Shown: positions 1 to 10,814 of the stretch, in pieces
Layout of the letters: every line of letters starts with the position of its first letter
Position numbering within the stretch: the first letter of the stretch is position 1
DNA from: Podospora comata
Taxonomy: Eukaryota > Ascomycota > Sordariomycetes > Sordariales > Podosporaceae
Length of the DNA: 64,000 nt
Assembly (NCBI GenBank): GCA_017354895.1
Contig: CP071498.1
Coordinates: forward strand, 1,736,001-1,800,000
Direction: 5' to 3'
Notes under the pieces: generated by a model
Seen by the model: the letters and a program-made list of their open reading frames with translations, nothing else
What the model was told of the DNA's origin: nothing
Database searches by the model: none
Program-made: the position numbers and the translations under genes

Positions 1-148
1 GTTGGATGTCTTGCTCGTAGGGGTAGTCATCATCGGACTGAAGGGCGCAAATGTTAGCATTGGTTGATGTTCCCGCAATCCCAGAGCCGGAAAAACATAC
101 CACAAGCGCCAGATCAGGCTGGCGGCCAGAGGAGAGTGCCAGCGCCAT
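1..148 (-). CDS. SYF1: Pre-mRNA-splicing factor Syf1-like, 5' end only
   Basis: This is the start of a gene that runs off the left edge. Exon 1 is 148-101, from ATG, 16 codons. The intron is 100-38 with a GTATGT donor, a TGCTAAC branch site and a CTTCAG acceptor. Exon 2 begins at 37 and continues past position 1. The protein opens MALALSSGRQ, then continues SDDDYPYEQDIQ after the intron. A short leader followed by a [S/E]-D-D-x-x-YEQDI segment is how fungal Syf1 (XAB2) proteins begin, just before their HAT/TPR repeats. Syf1 is a scaffold of the Prp19-associated (NTC) spliceosome complex in the nucleus. Only about 28 residues are visible, so the name rests on that N-terminal resemblance. The gene is divergent from the V-ATPase subunit D gene. 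Confidence 0.6.
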   Translation of the reverse strand, partial: MALALSSGRQPDLALVVCFSGSGIAGTSTNANICALQSDDDYPYEQDIQ

Positions 149-768
149 CGCGGGACTTGATCGTCTTCAGTAAGGAGCCAATTGGGGGGTGGGCGCCCTC
201 CGTGGCAGAGCCGAAGAGCAGAAGAAGTAAAAAGAAAAGTCCTAGACGTGCCGTTGCCACGACATCACTGCTAGGTGTTGTCAACGAGGTAAGTTTGGCG
301 CAGACAGTAACAATCCGACGACGGCGTGGTTTGACGAGTTTCGGCACTGCTTTTTTCCAACTTCTCCAACAAGTCTGGCGATTGGGCGCGCGCTGAGGGA
401 GAAGGGTCACGTAAAGAAAGCACAGACCAGGTCATTATAATTGCACTAATTAGCGGGGAGACGCTGCACTACGTAGGTAATCAGCACGGGCCAGTTCCAG
501 GTCCAGGGGATGTGCTGTTGGCAGCAAGCAACCTGGAAGGCTTCCGTCACCCAGCTGTCGCAACAAGCTCCAAGAAGCTCCACACCTCACGATCCCACAG
601 CCCATCCCTTTCAGTCCAGCTGCTGTGCGAACGACAACAGCCATATCTCGCCGAGCCCTGCATCTTCCCTTGACCCCTAGAGACCACCATCTCATCTCTT
701 TGTATCACTTCTGCACCCTTCACTACAACACTTGGAAATCTCCAATTGCCCGATAACCACCCGCAATC
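149..768. other. Divergent intergenic region, Syf1-like / V-ATPase subunit D
   Basis: About 620 bp separates two divergently transcribed housekeeping starts and so should hold both promoters and 5' leaders. The part near 600-768 is rich in C and CA runs, as is common in fungal 5' leaders. No convincing gene is seen on either strand. Confidence 0.5.
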
Positions 769-1827
769 ATGTCCGGCGCAGCAGTACGTTGGTCCAAACA
801 CCCCACTGTCTCCCCAATATCAACATCACGATAACTAACCACCCAACCCTCCCCATCCAGGACCGCGAAGCCGTCTTTCCCACCCGGCAATCGCTGGGTA
901 TCATGAAAGCAAAGCTCAAAGGCGCCGAAACAGGTCACAGTCTCCTCAAAAGAAAGAGTGAAGCTCTCACCAAGTCAGTCTCCCGTCCCCATTCCCCTCC
1001 CAGGCCCCCCCGAAACCGTATCTAACCTCCCCGTCCCTCCCCCCCCCAGACGCTTCCGCGAAATCACCCGCCGCATCGACGAAGCCAAGCGCAAGATGGG
1101 CCGCGTAATGCAAATCGCCTCCCTCTCCCTCGCCGAAGTCACCTACGCCGTCGGCGGCAACATAGGGTACCAAATCCAGGAATCCGCCAAATCCGCCCGC
1201 TTCCGCATCCGCGCCAAGCAGGAAAACGTCTCGGGCGTCCTCCTCCCCGCGTTTGAGAGCTACCAGACCGAGGGGAACAACGACTTTGCCATGACGGGTC
1301 TCGGCAAGGGAGGTCAGCAGGTACAGCGGTGTCGCGAGACGTATGCGAGGGCGGTGGAGGCGCTCGTGGAGCTGGCGAGCTTGCAGACGGCGTTCGTGAT
1401 TTTGGACGAGGTCATCAAGGTGGTTAACAGGCGAGTGAATGCCATGTAAGTGACAGACCTGAGATTTTTGAGAGTGGATGGGATGGATTGGGGTGCTAAC
1501 ATTTGCCTAGTGAGCATGTCATTATTCCCAGGACGGAGAATACCATCAAGTGTAAGTGGAACTCCACCCTGTTTTAGATGGACTGTACTGACTTTCCCAG
1601 ATATCAACTCGGAGCTTGACGAGCTGGACAGAGAGGAGTTTTACAGACTGAAGAAGGTTGCCGGCAAGAAACAGCGAGACACAGCCGAGCAAGATGCCGA
1701 GATGAAGGCTAGGAAAGAAGCGCAAGCTGCAGCTGCAGATGAGCAGAACCAAGCGCCAAATGCCGCGGCGGACGACGCGCCAGCTGATCTGTTGGCTGCG
1801 GAGGAGGATGAAGATGTCATCTTCTAA
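769..1827 (+). CDS. vma8: V-type proton ATPase subunit D
   Basis: Five exons: 769-783, 861-973, 1050-1445, 1511-1551 and 1601-1827. All junctions are GT-AG and keep frame, giving 263 residues (yeast Vma8 is 256). Exon 1 encodes only MSGAA. The body has the family hallmarks: GIMKAKLKGAETGHSLLKRK near residues 17-36, then LTKRFREITRRIDEAKRKMG, and a long helical hairpin to the C terminus. The tail is rich in Ala, Glu and Asp and ends near DEDVIF. Subunit D is the central rotor stalk of the V1 sector, coupling ATP hydrolysis to proton pumping at the vacuolar membrane. The gene is convergent with the snRNP gene downstream, 272 bp between stops. Confidence 0.95.
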
Positions 1828-2099
1828 GGGAGTTGTTGGGCTTGGACCATCGAGCGTTGTTGTCACTGTCGCATGTTGGAAGGGCGTGGTTAGAGTCATT
1901 GGTCAGCATATTGTTTCATTAGGCATAGGCGCAATCCGGGAGTTGCTTGTTTCCATGTTTTTATTTCATTGGGTATCTCTAATTCCCTTGGCTGAGGCAT
2001 CAATGAGCCGATTACGCTAAACCTGTACCATTCGGAGCATTACATCCTACTTCACCTATCAAACCAGTTATATGTGGTACCTCAACTCCAGCCCCCAGC

Positions 2100-2999
2100 T
2101 TACTGGCGCTGGTACGTGACCTTCATCGTCTTCTCGCCATTCTTCAGCGCCATGCCAGCAGTATTCTCCTTGGCAGTAATAGCCCCGGCTTCTGCGTCGT
2201 ACTCGACGAAAGCAATCCCGCTGCGACCAGGGACAGTACGGACTTCGCGGAAACCTTCGAAGCGGCTGAAGATACCAGTGAGCTCGTCCTTGCCAAAGTC
2301 GTCGGGGAGGTTCTGGACGAAGAGAATGCGGTTGGGTGGGAGGTATTCGTCAGGTACGACAGCGGCGGCACCAGCACCGGTGGACTTGAGGCCGGCACCA
2401 CGAGCGTTCTTGGTTGGGCGGCCACTGACGGCGGTTTCGGCACCTGGAAGAGGACGCTTGAGGCGCTTTTGCTCTTCGGCTGTTTCGAGCGCCTTCTTTT
2501 TGTCTATTGATAATTCATGTTAAAACCAAGTTCAAAACGGAGAAATGTTAACAAGGGCATACCCTTCTCTGCCATGCGCCGGCGCTTGTGGGCATCAAAC
2601 TCCTCCTCGTTGCCGGTCTGTTTAACGGTGGCATCACTTCGAGTGCGGGCAAGGGCGACTTGCATGGGCTTCTCGAACAACTCGAACCCCTGGACTTCTT
2701 CGATAGCCGCGAGGGCGGACTCGGGCTTGTCGAAAACAACAAATGCCTGGCCCTTGGCCTTGAGGTTGGTCTTAACAACGATATCGATCACATTGCCGTA
2801 CTCGGAGAAGATGGCAATGAGGGCTTCCTTGAGCGGTTCGGGCTTGACGCGCTCTTCGAGGTTGCGCACGTAGACACTATGCGATAGAGGATTGTGTTAG
2901 TTGATTCCAATGTGACGCGATACCTGGGATGGCTGATGCCTTGTATGTGTCGGAGTGCAATGACACATACGTGGCGATTGGCTGTTGTCCTGAAGCCAT
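2100..2999 (-). CDS. U1A/U2B''-family snRNP protein, two RRMs
   Basis: Three exons on the minus strand: 2999-2971, 2876-2563 and 2503-2100. They join to a 248-residue protein beginning MASGQQPIAT-VYVRNLEERV. RRM1 covers about residues 10-90 with an RNP1-like KGQAFVVF. A basic linker (KRRRMAEK, KRLKRPLPG) leads to RRM2 at about 165-245, with ILFVQNLP and SGIAFVEYD. This layout and length match U1A/U2B''/SNF, which bind U1 or U2 snRNA stem-loops in the spliceosome. Many fungi carry one protein of this type, so I do not assign U1 versus U2. The start is fixed by a short first exon that splices in frame; the conserved VYVRN segment crosses the junction. Confidence 0.88.
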
Positions 3000-3513
3000 T
3001 TTTTATCTTTGTTGATGATGTATATGATCAGGCAGCAACTGCTGATTTGTTTGCAAAATGTTGAATGTTGTGGTTGAACTCGGAAAGGTTTTTTGATGAT
3101 TGGAGGACAAGACATGAAGTTGGAGATTGGAGACGGTGCCAAAACAAAGTGGGCCTTGGTGGGCACTAGACACATGGTCCTAGCGTCCTTGCAGCTGGCG
3201 CGGGGACTGCCCCACTGGAGAACCACCTCCAGGGCGCATGCATCCCGCTTCTCCCGCTGAACCAGCGTCACGGTGTGCAGCAATACACTGGGCAACTCCG
3301 ACCAAGGAACCAACAAGTCATTTCCCTTCCTCTTACAACACTTCCCAACTTCTTCTCTTCCAACTTCTTGGGGCTCCCCATCTTGTCATCTTTGCTCCAA
3401 AAATGCGCGAAGAGACCCGGTGAGCAGGCGCATGCTTACACACACGCTGTGTACGCTATTCTACCCTTTCACCTCGTTTCCGGCGGTCCGAGGTCCTTTG
3501 ATATAAGCCTACC
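3000..3513. other. Divergent promoter region, snRNP gene / Asi-like gene
   Basis: A gap of 514 bp between two divergent start codons. Small frames overlapping 3238-3622 have no family resemblance, and the last one overlaps the start of the Asi-like gene. Read as 5' leaders and shared promoter. Confidence 0.5.
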
Positions 3514-6498
3514 ATGGACGAAACGATACCACAAGCCGTCATGGCAACCGCCACACCCTCTTTCGACAACACCAGTGCGTGGCATAACTTTACACTATGG
3601 ACAACTCAGCATCTCAAGATGAGTATGAACATGTCGAGGCTCGCGCCGTCGCTGGAAGATTTGGTGTTGGCAGGACCAAGGATGGTCATGAAGCTGGGGA
3701 AACTGGGCTCTTTTATCTCGTTTCCAGATGCGGTTGACAACTTTGGACAACGAACCATGGCCGATCCCACCGATGCCGGTGTCTTTTCGTCGGCACTCTC
3801 GTCCTCGACCAGCAGCACGACAGTCAGCATACTCAGCGACGTCGCATCCTCTTCCGCCACTGCCGCCGCCGCCGCCTCTGCTGCTGCTGAAGATCCTACC
3901 GCCTCGGCATCCCGCTTCTCGATGGAGGGAGCGAGAGGAATTGGGAGCGTTTTGAGCTACGCGACAAGCAAATGGGCCATAACTTGCATTGCGATGGCTA
4001 TCCTCTTTAACCGGACGCACATATTTGCCGCGACTCGGCGTCGTTTACGACTTGCATGGCATATCCGGGTGTTGCTTCGACTCCCAACCATCTTGCTCCT
4101 GCTCTGGCAGGCTCGCAGACTTCTCCAGTCCATTCAGTGCCAGACCTCTCCGGATTTCGCCCAGTTGCGGTGGGGCGATCCTAACAAGAGCTTCGACGTT
4201 ATGTTCTCCGAAGCAAACAGCTTTTTCCATGGACTGAGCTCAACTTTGCTGTTCGGTGCCAGCGACGAGGATTCATGCCGTTCTGTCCGGATGGTACCAT
4301 GGGATAATCAGGAACAATCGGAGCTCGTTGGCTCGCTCTCCCGATTATGGCCACTTTTCCTGACGTTTTGCTTTGGCCAGTTTATGGAGGTGCTTTCGTG
4401 CACTGTACAGGGACGCCCGACGGGCACCGAGACGGGCACAACGCTTTTTGAACAGTCTCTGGCTTTTGCAGAAGCTGATGCTGCTATCAGCAGCCAGCTC
4501 GGATGGGGTCTTTTCGCCTCCAATGCTTCTAAAGCAGCAGCGGATGCTAACATGGGCACCAAGATTGCCCTCACACGTGCCATGATCATGAAGCGCGTCA
4601 ACACACCCCCTGAAGTATTGCTGGTCACTTTTATCTCAACCATGAGCTACGTCACTAGCCACATATTGGGATTGCTGAACTTGCAGCCAAGATTCCGTCT
4701 GATCAGTACCGGATTCTATGGGCTCTGCTCAATGGGGTGCATGGTTTGGAGTACCATCAACTTTTCTGTTGACGATCCCACCAGCCAGGGGATGTTGAGA
4801 TATCCCACGGTGTACATCATCGGAATCATTCCTCACACTCTCATCTTGATCGGCATCATTTCCTGTGCGGTCATTTACTTCGTGGCTCTGACACTTTCCG
4901 CTCTCGCTGTGCCCGAGGCTGGGACCGGCGGCGAGACGGAACAGCTTACCTTCAAGCAGCGCTTCCTCCGTGCTCATGCCAATATGCAGGCAAACGTTTC
5001 ACTTTCCGAGATCCGGATTAGGATGGATATGGACTTTTACACCGCGCTGGTCCGGGCTGGCTTTGGTGCCATCACCATGGCTAGCGAGGCGGTTTATCTT
5101 AATGAGGACCACAAGGTGAACTTGAAGCGGTATACCTGGCTGGAAGAGGACCGGTTCCGTGAGATTGAGGACCTGAAGATGCAGTGGATCGGAGGCGTTC
5201 CTGGATCTCGGTTTGATACGGTCGGCACGATAGGACTTGTGCCGGTTAAAAATGGGCAGCCGGGGGTCAACAATGGGTATGCCAGGGAGAAGTCGGCGCA
5301 GCAGGTTTCCAAGAAGGACGGCACTGGCAGGAGGCAGAGGGATGGGGTTGGGGCTGCGGAGAGGAGTTCCAGGTGGTTCATGGCGGTTGATTACATGATG
5401 CATATTTTGCGTCTTGTGGTGGTTACTTGGGCATTGTGTACGGTCAGGTTTCTCAGGTTTGTTGGTTGGAGGAACCCGCCGCGTTGGCTGAGGGGGTTGT
5501 CTGAACGGCCGAAGAAGTCGGACGGGCGGGATAAGAAGGGGAGGTCGAGGCAGAATGGGGAGTCGTATGCTGATATTCTTTCTCCTGGCAATGGGGGTTA
5601 TTTTACGATTCCGCGGGACGACCAGGTTGATGTGGAGGAGCTGCTCAGAAGCAGGATGGACAACCGCAACGAGGCAGAAGTCGACACCAAGCTCTACAGC
5701 TACTTCTTGCGGGATGGCTGGTGGGGGAATAAGGACACCAGCGGAGAATACGTCCCCTCCCACCCTTTGATCACGGCCGGCAACAAGGAGGTCGATGTCA
5801 ACGACCCTGACTTTGACACGACAAGCATGATCTCCACGACGGAGACCTCTGTCGAGAGTGACTTTGGCTGGGAGACTGACAATGACAACAACAACGACTG
5901 GCTTGACGACGGGCAGCGAACACCCACGCAGCAAAACCCCGGCACCGAGCTCACCTCCTCCGCTCTCGTCTCTGCCCTCCAGCGATCAAGGGAACCCTCC
6001 CCCGTGTTGGACACCCCTATCGACCCAACCACCCTCGCCCGACTTTTACACCCCCAGTCTGCCGCCGACCGAGACGAAGCCCAGACCCTGGCCGCCCATT
6101 TATCCTCCGGCACGATAATGACGCGCTCCAAGTACAAGCAAGCGCTCCAGCGGCAGCGAGCGCAGATTTTGCTCACCAACCTTACCCGTGCCAACCCGTT
6201 GCAGAGGATGAGTCCAGAAGAGGAGGAAAGACAGCTTGAGCAGCTGCTTCTCACTCGGCGGTCGGAGGCGCAGGCGAGGGGGGGGCAGGAGTCGTGGAAG
6301 GAAGGGGGGGCGGGGTTGGGGGCGGAGGGGCCGCAGTGTGTGGTTTGCCAGTGCGCGCCGAGGACGATTATTGTGTGGCCGTGTAGGTGTTTGGGGTATT
6401 GTGATGATTGCAGGGTGAGCTTGGCGATGAACAATTATGACAAGTGTGTTTGCTGTAGGAGGGAGGTGAGTAGTTTTAGTAGGATTTATGTTCCTTGA
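3514..6498 (+). CDS. Asi1/Asi3-like inner nuclear membrane RING ubiquitin ligase
   Basis: A single uninterrupted exon of 994 residues. Hydrophobic segments lie near residues 153-165, 185-200, 275-290, 370-392, 405-420 and 432-465, so the N-terminal half is polytopic. The C-terminal half is charged and low in complexity (Asn/Asp run near 790). An all-cysteine RING sits at the very C terminus (about 941-985): CVVC, then PCRC, CDDC and CVCC, ending FSRIYVP. A C-terminal RING with this spacing plus many membrane spans is the arrangement of yeast Asi1 and Asi3. Those form the Asi complex, which marks mislocalised membrane proteins for degradation at the inner nuclear membrane. The first ATG (3514) has an ACC context; an in-frame ATG at 3541 is the alternative. 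The ligase role is inferred from the family. Confidence 0.8.
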   Translation: MDETIPQAVMATATPSFDNTSAWHNFTLWTTQHLKMSMNMSRLAPSLEDLVLAGPRMVMKLGKLGSFISFPDAVDNFGQRTMADPTDAGVFSSALSSSTSSTTVSILSDVASSSATAAAAASAAAEDPTASASRFSMEGARGIGSVLSYATSKWAITCIAMAILFNRTHIFAATRRRLRLAWHIRVLLRLPTILLLLWQARRLLQSIQCQTSPDFAQLRWGDPNKSFDVMFSEANSFFHGLSSTLLFGASDEDSCRSVRMVPWDNQEQSELVGSLSRLWPLFLTFCFGQFMEVLSCTVQGRPTGTETGTTLFEQSLAFAEADAAISSQLGWGLFASNASKAAADANMGTKIALTRAMIMKRVNTPPEVLLVTFISTMSYVTSHILGLLNLQPRFRLISTGFYGLCSMGCMVWSTINFSVDDPTSQGMLRYPTVYIIGIIPHTLILIGIISCAVIYFVALTLSALAVPEAGTGGETEQLTFKQRFLRAHANMQANVSLSEIRIRMDMDFYTALVRAGFGAITMASEAVYLNEDHKVNLKRYTWLEEDRFREIEDLKMQWIGGVPGSRFDTVGTIGLVPVKNGQPGVNNGYAREKSAQQVSKKDGTGRRQRDGVGAAERSSRWFMAVDYMMHILRLVVVTWALCTVRFLRFVGWRNPPRWLRGLSERPKKSDGRDKKGRSRQNGESYADILSPGNGGYFTIPRDDQVDVEELLRSRMDNRNEAEVDTKLYSYFLRDGWWGNKDTSGEYVPSHPLITAGNKEVDVNDPDFDTTSMISTTETSVESDFGWETDNDNNNDWLDDGQRTPTQQNPGTELTSSALVSALQRSREPSPVLDTPIDPTTLARLLHPQSAADRDEAQTLAAHLSSGTIMTRSKYKQALQRQRAQILLTNLTRANPLQRMSPEEEERQLEQLLLTRRSEAQARGGQESWKEGGAGLGAEGPQCVVCQCAPRTIIVWPCRCLGYCDDCRVSLAMNNYDKCVCCRREVSSFSRIYVP

Positions 6499-7005
6499 AG
6501 GGGGTATAAACAGCGAAAGGGGGGGGGTAAATCAAGTGAGAGCAGGGGGAATATTGTTTTTGAATCGGATCTTGTTATGGGAAGAAAGCGTTTACATTAT
6601 GTGGTGGCATTACATGAGGTGGTTTACACATCTATGTCCGGAGAGCGAGATTGCGGTTGATGATGTTGGTCTTTTTTCCTTTTAATTTTTTTTTGTGAAA
6701 AGAGTTCTCATACAGAAAGTACAAATTTGAGCATTTCCATCCTGTCAATATCTGGCTGATCAAGATTACCTACCTACATGCCGAAGTTGTCATGTTTCAG
6801 GTGCCGAGCAAGAAAAACATGGTGATGGAGGTGTATTTTGACTCGGGACCGAGCTACTCAGACACTACCAGGGCCTCGAGAAGTCAACCGACTTGGATTC
6901 GACATCTCCATCCATCCCACATCATGTTTTCATCAAGAGCAGCACATTTCAAGAACAGAAGATACAACACACAATTAAAAAGGGTATCATTGCTTCGAAA
7001 CACAT
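6499..7005. other. Convergent 3' region, Asi-like / Sen34
   Basis: About 500 bp between two stop codons of convergent genes. It is AT-richer than its flanks, with T-runs near 6680, consistent with 3' UTRs. No gene is seen. Confidence 0.4.
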
Positions 7006-7899
7006 CTACATGCCCGCCCACTCAACACAAAACATCCTCACCTCCCCCTCCCCACGTTTCTTCCCTCCCTCCTCCTCTTCCCTCTCCGCCCCAAACATAA
7101 AACTCTTCTTCACCGCTGTCCCCAGCCGTCCACTAGTAACAATATCCAACATCGGAATCTTCTCATCCCATCCATAACAGCTACTCAAATAATGAGCATG
7201 AAACTTGAACGGATCAGACGGATAAACCGAATACCCTCCACCAAACCTGAGCCCCGGCGTGGTGAAATAGCCTCGTTTGTTCAGCTCCCTGTAAAAAGCA
7301 GACGGCTCAGGCAAGTTCTCATCAGCAATAGCACCACTAGTGCCCGCCGGATCAAGCATCGCATTGCTAGTTGAAGGCGTAATGGCAGGAAGGGCTTCCT
7401 TGGGCGCAGGCTGCACAGCAGTCGCCGTCTCAAAAAGCGAGTCACCACCACCACCACCACCCTCCTCAACCTTTTGCACCTTCTTCCCCTTCCCCCTCTT
7501 ACCCTCATGCATCCTCCTCACCGCCTCCTTCTCCTCATCAAACAGCCTCTTGGCCGCCACCTTCTTCTCCCTCAGCTCCCTCAAATACCCCTCCCTCCTC
7601 TTCTCCCCTACACCCGAGCTCATTTCCTTGAGAAGCCTCAAATGATCACCCGCCTCATCAGCAACATACCCCGCCCCTCTATCAACCACCAACCTCGCCT
7701 CCTCCGCCCTCAGCTCCTGCGGCATACTCAGAAACAAGTTCTGCGTAGGATTCTGCGGCATCGTGCCCGTCAGCACCCCGCAGAGCCCGAAACTCCGCCT
7801 CAGGACCATCACCGCGTCAATGTCAAAGACGAGGTACCGGCCTGCGATCAGCGAGATCCGGACAGGAGGGTGGGTTGGGGTAGAGGTAGAGGTGGCCAT
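7006..7899 (-). CDS. sen34: tRNA-splicing endonuclease subunit Sen34
   Basis: A single exon of 297 residues starting MATSTSTPTHPP. The catalytic domain is C-terminal. It has the Tyr motif (GYFTTPGLRFGGGYSVYP), a histidine in FHAHYLS and a lysine in TAVKKSF; together these are the Tyr-His-Lys triad of archaeal-type tRNA-intron endonucleases. Between the N-terminal domain and the catalytic domain lies a charged helical stretch (EKRREGYLRELREKKVAAKR). Sen34 cuts the 3' splice site of pre-tRNAs within the Sen2-Sen15-Sen34-Sen54 complex. An in-frame ATG exists upstream at 7995, but the intervening stretch contains a TTCTTTACAG acceptor-like site. That suggests a spliced 5' leader, so I chose 7899. 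The next gene, Elp4, also acts on tRNA. Confidence 0.9.
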   Translation of the reverse strand: MATSTSTPTHPPVRISLIAGRYLVFDIDAVMVLRRSFGLCGVLTGTMPQNPTQNLFLSMPQELRAEEARLVVDRGAGYVADEAGDHLRLLKEMSSGVGEKRREGYLRELREKKVAAKRLFDEEKEAVRRMHEGKRGKGKKVQKVEEGGGGGGDSLFETATAVQPAPKEALPAITPSTSNAMLDPAGTSGAIADENLPEPSAFYRELNKRGYFTTPGLRFGGGYSVYPSDPFKFHAHYLSSCYGWDEKIPMLDIVTSGRLGTAVKKSFMFGAEREEEEGGKKRGEGEVRMFCVEWAGM

Positions 7900-8780
7900 C
7901 TTGAAACAACACTGATCTGTAAAGAAAGTTAGAAAGAAACTCCCTTGAATGGTTTTGTACATAACAAAAAATGAAGAGAGAGAACCAGATATCATAAGCC
8001 TTGGACTAGTTCGCGGTCATCACAGAGTATTCAGTGGATTGACAGATTGATACGAAGATTTGTATAATCATGTAAAAGAGGTTTCTCTCTCTTCGTTGTG
8101 CTGTAAGGCGGGGTGATAGTAGAAGTGAAAGTCGACATACCTTGTGTTTGGCGATGCTGCTCTGAGGAAGAGAGCAGCAACGTTGGAGAAGAAAAAAAAA
8201 GAGTTTTGGAGGTGAGTCGCTTTGGAAGCAAATTTATGGGACAGAAAATTTTGTGGGGCTCCACTATTCCAGAACAGGAAAAGTCGGCTTGGCTGATTTT
8301 CCAGAGAGAAGGGGTCCGTGCAGGCAGATATAAAGGGTTATCATCAGATACTAGCTACACCAGGGGCTGCAACGGTCGTACATACATTGCAAGCCACAAA
8401 TTCTCTCGATCCAAAATTGTGAGAAATTGTCAAGATTCAAGATACCACTGAGCATTTCGATGTCCCCTGAAACAGCCCAGTTCCAACGGCCATGTGCCAT
8501 TGTCATTTTTTCAAAATATAATCTGCTGCCGGGGCACAGCATCGTGAGGTTGGTCGCACAGCAGTGCAAAGTAGCTGCATGATAGATCACAAAGCGTCAT
8601 GACTGATCGGCCCGATGGTCCCGTCTTTGAGGGGCAGTGTGCCTCAACTCGAGTTCTTGTTGGCCATGGTTCTCGATACAACCATTGTGAGGATAGGTCG
8701 GACCAAAGGCGAGGTCAGGACCCAAGTGTAGGAGAAATTGGGATCAATATCTGCCTGTCCGAAGTACCCATGGCCCTCGG
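7900..8780. other. Intergenic region upstream of Sen34
   Basis: About 880 bp between the Sen34 start and the Elp4 stop, both on the minus strand. It should hold the Sen34 promoter, a probable 5' UTR intron (acceptor near 7921) and the Elp4 3' UTR. No further gene is recognised. Confidence 0.4.
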
Positions 8781-9947
8781 CTAGAAGTCAACCCCATCCC
8801 TGACCGTACCAGCAGGTGACTTCTCCTTCTTGTTCTCCTCCTCCTCCATAGGTGGCAAGCTATAAGGCTTGATATTAAGACCCTTCGTCGCACTCAAGCT
8901 AAACGAAAGAGTCTCCCTAAACGAGCTTGTCTCGGCTCCACCACCTCCCTTCTCATGATAGATCGGTAGCGTATGTGCCTTCAGCAGCCCCTGTGCCTGT
9001 TCTGTCTTCTCGGATGAGCTTGACGGAGGAGCTGCCCCAGGCGTAGCCGGCAGAGGAATCAACTCAAGCACTCCATCACACAGCAACTCCATCCACCTAA
9101 CCAACCCTGAACTCCTTGGGTACAGCGACGTTTGTAGAGTGATAATCGCCGTCAGCTGGGTGCTGTACCTTCGTAGTAACGCCCTTAGAGCATGCAAGAA
9201 TTGCAGCACTTCGGATGGAAGACTGCATTGTGGTGCGTAAAGCTCTGGCAGCAAAAGACTGGGGATAACCACACGGTGAATATCGCTTGAGGGCGAGGTT
9301 TCGAGCTTCGTCTGCAGGTGTCTGATGATGGCTTTTAGAGGAGATATACTCGTTGGCTGAGGTGTGGCATCAAACAAAGGTGGCCCAGTGCTCGGTGTTG
9401 GATTGAGTGACCCTTTGCAAACAGCTGGCTCGAGGCGCTTGGCGAGATCGAACGAGTGGCAGAAGGTGGGCTGGTTGGCATCTCCTCGTGGGGTATTTCC
9501 TGACGCTGCTGAGTTCCCAAGAGCTTCGTATCTCCATGCAATCTTCATCTTTTCCTCTTGTGCCGGTGGTGGTTGTTCTGACTTTGATTTCTTGTCGGGT
9601 TCGGCTAGGCCCGGGAGGTTCCTCCTCCATTGTGGTGGGTAGCCGACGAGGTGTACTTGGTGCCCTTGGACGAGACCTTCGGCAGCATAATATCTGAGTA
9701 GGATACCTGAAAAGTCTGTCGTCCCTTGTTCTTCCACCAAAAGACAGGTTCCTAGAGGTAACCCACTGTGACCAGCAAGGAGTTGATCTAGCGATGCGGT
9801 TCCGGTAGAAGTTGTTGGTCGACCGTCCAGCGGCGACGGTCTCACACCCGGCGGTGGTGGTTGATTCTCGGCATCTGGTTGCTTTGCCCCTGGGATGGCT
9901 CTCCCAGGTCTCGACGATAGTACTGTATTTCTCTTGACGAATGACAT
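8781..9947 (-). CDS. elp4: Elongator complex protein 4
   Basis: A single exon of 388 residues. The N terminus MSFVKRNTVLSSRPG leads into a RecA-like fold opening with TSTGTASLDQLLAGHSGLPLG, as in PAXNEB/Elp4 proteins. Next come LLVEEQGTTDFSGILLRYYAAEG and a segment with MKIAWRYEALG, both typical of Elp4. Family members run about 350-460 residues. Elp4 forms a hexameric ring with Elp5 and Elp6 that binds tRNA and supports Elongator in making wobble-uridine cm5 modifications. An in-frame ATG six codons upstream (9965) is possible, but MSFVKR fits the family start better. The gene is divergent from Rpb8. Confidence 0.88.
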   Translation of the reverse strand: MSFVKRNTVLSSRPGRAIPGAKQPDAENQPPPPGVRPSPLDGRPTTSTGTASLDQLLAGHSGLPLGTCLLVEEQGTTDFSGILLRYYAAEGLVQGHQVHLVGYPPQWRRNLPGLAEPDKKSKSEQPPPAQEEKMKIAWRYEALGNSAASGNTPRGDANQPTFCHSFDLAKRLEPAVCKGSLNPTPSTGPPLFDATPQPTSISPLKAIIRHLQTKLETSPSSDIHRVVIPSLLLPELYAPQCSLPSEVLQFLHALRALLRRYSTQLTAIITLQTSLYPRSSGLVRWMELLCDGVLELIPLPATPGAAPPSSSSEKTEQAQGLLKAHTLPIYHEKGGGGAETSSFRETLSFSLSATKGLNIKPYSLPPMEEEENKKEKSPAGTVRDGVDF

Positions 9948-10301
9948 GTTTAAAGATTGGTCCAAAAAGTGTAGCTGTCGCGGAAGCTATGGAGGGGTCA
10001 ATTGGAGGGGTTGATGACCGATAAGCTCAAAAAGTTTCGATATCAGTTGCAAGGGACAGCCCCGCCGCCAGCCTCAGTGACAGGGACCCCTGCCCGTGCG
10101 GCCCCCACCCGTTTCCCCAAACCTTGGAGCGCTAGTCGTTTTCAGCCTTGGGATTTTTTTGACTTCAGTCGCAACCATCAAACACCGGCCCATCACACAA
10201 GAGCTCTTAAGTCGTCCAGCACAACCAATTGCTTTATTCTCGCCAACCCCGTTTATCCTCGCTTCACCACCATCCCCCCTCCCCCCAATACCACAATCAA
10301 A
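9948..10301. promoter_or_regulatory. Divergent promoter region, Elp4 / Rpb8
   Basis: 354 bp between divergent starts. It is C-rich toward Rpb8, ending in a pyrimidine/CA leader and AAAATGG at the Rpb8 start. It probably carries both promoters. No individual site is claimed. Confidence 0.45.
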
Positions 10302-10814
10302 ATGGCCGGCCTCGGCTCCGACGCCCAGCTCTTCGAGGACAACTTCCGCGTCCACAAGCTCTCCGACAAGAAATACGACCGCGTCGACCGCATCTACGCC
10401 ACCTCGGAAGACAAGTCAATCGAGATCACCCTCGACATCAACAACGAGCTCTTCCCCTGCAAGGAAGGCGACGAGCTGAACATGCTCATCGCCACCTCCC
10501 TCCACTACGACGGCACCAAAGACGACGAGCGCGGCTGGCGCGACGTCGCCAAGATGGGTGCGAACGAGGGCTCGCTTGCCGACCAGTACGACTATGTCTG
10601 CTACGGGAAGATTTACAAGTTTGAGGATGGGGAGGACGGGCAGACTATGTATGTTTCGCCGACTGGTAACATGGAAAGTAACGGCTGACACGAGTGGAAA
10701 TACAGCAAGGCATACATCTCCTTCGGCGGGCTGCTGATGTCTCTTGTCGGGCCTTACAAGAAGCTCACCCCGTTGAGGGTGGAATACGTCTACCTCTTGG
10801 TTCGCAGACGATGA
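10302..10814 (+). CDS. rpb8: RNA polymerase I, II and III subunit Rpb8
   Basis: Two exons, 10302-10648 and 10706-10814, joined across a 57 nt GTATGT...TACAG intron, give 151 residues (yeast Rpb8 is 146). The sequence has the family start (LFEDNFRVHKLSDKKYDRVDRI), the central ITLDINNELFP strand, and the end KAYISFGGLLMSLVGPYKKL then VYLLVRRR. Rpb8 is an OB-fold subunit shared by all three nuclear RNA polymerases. The 3' end faces the Nudix gene. Confidence 0.95.

Noticed and set aside
4999-5934. 311-codon minus-strand open frame
   Set aside because: It is the antisense shadow of the Asi-like gene, which has clear motifs and spans the whole interval. Its Pro/Arg-rich translation has no domain.
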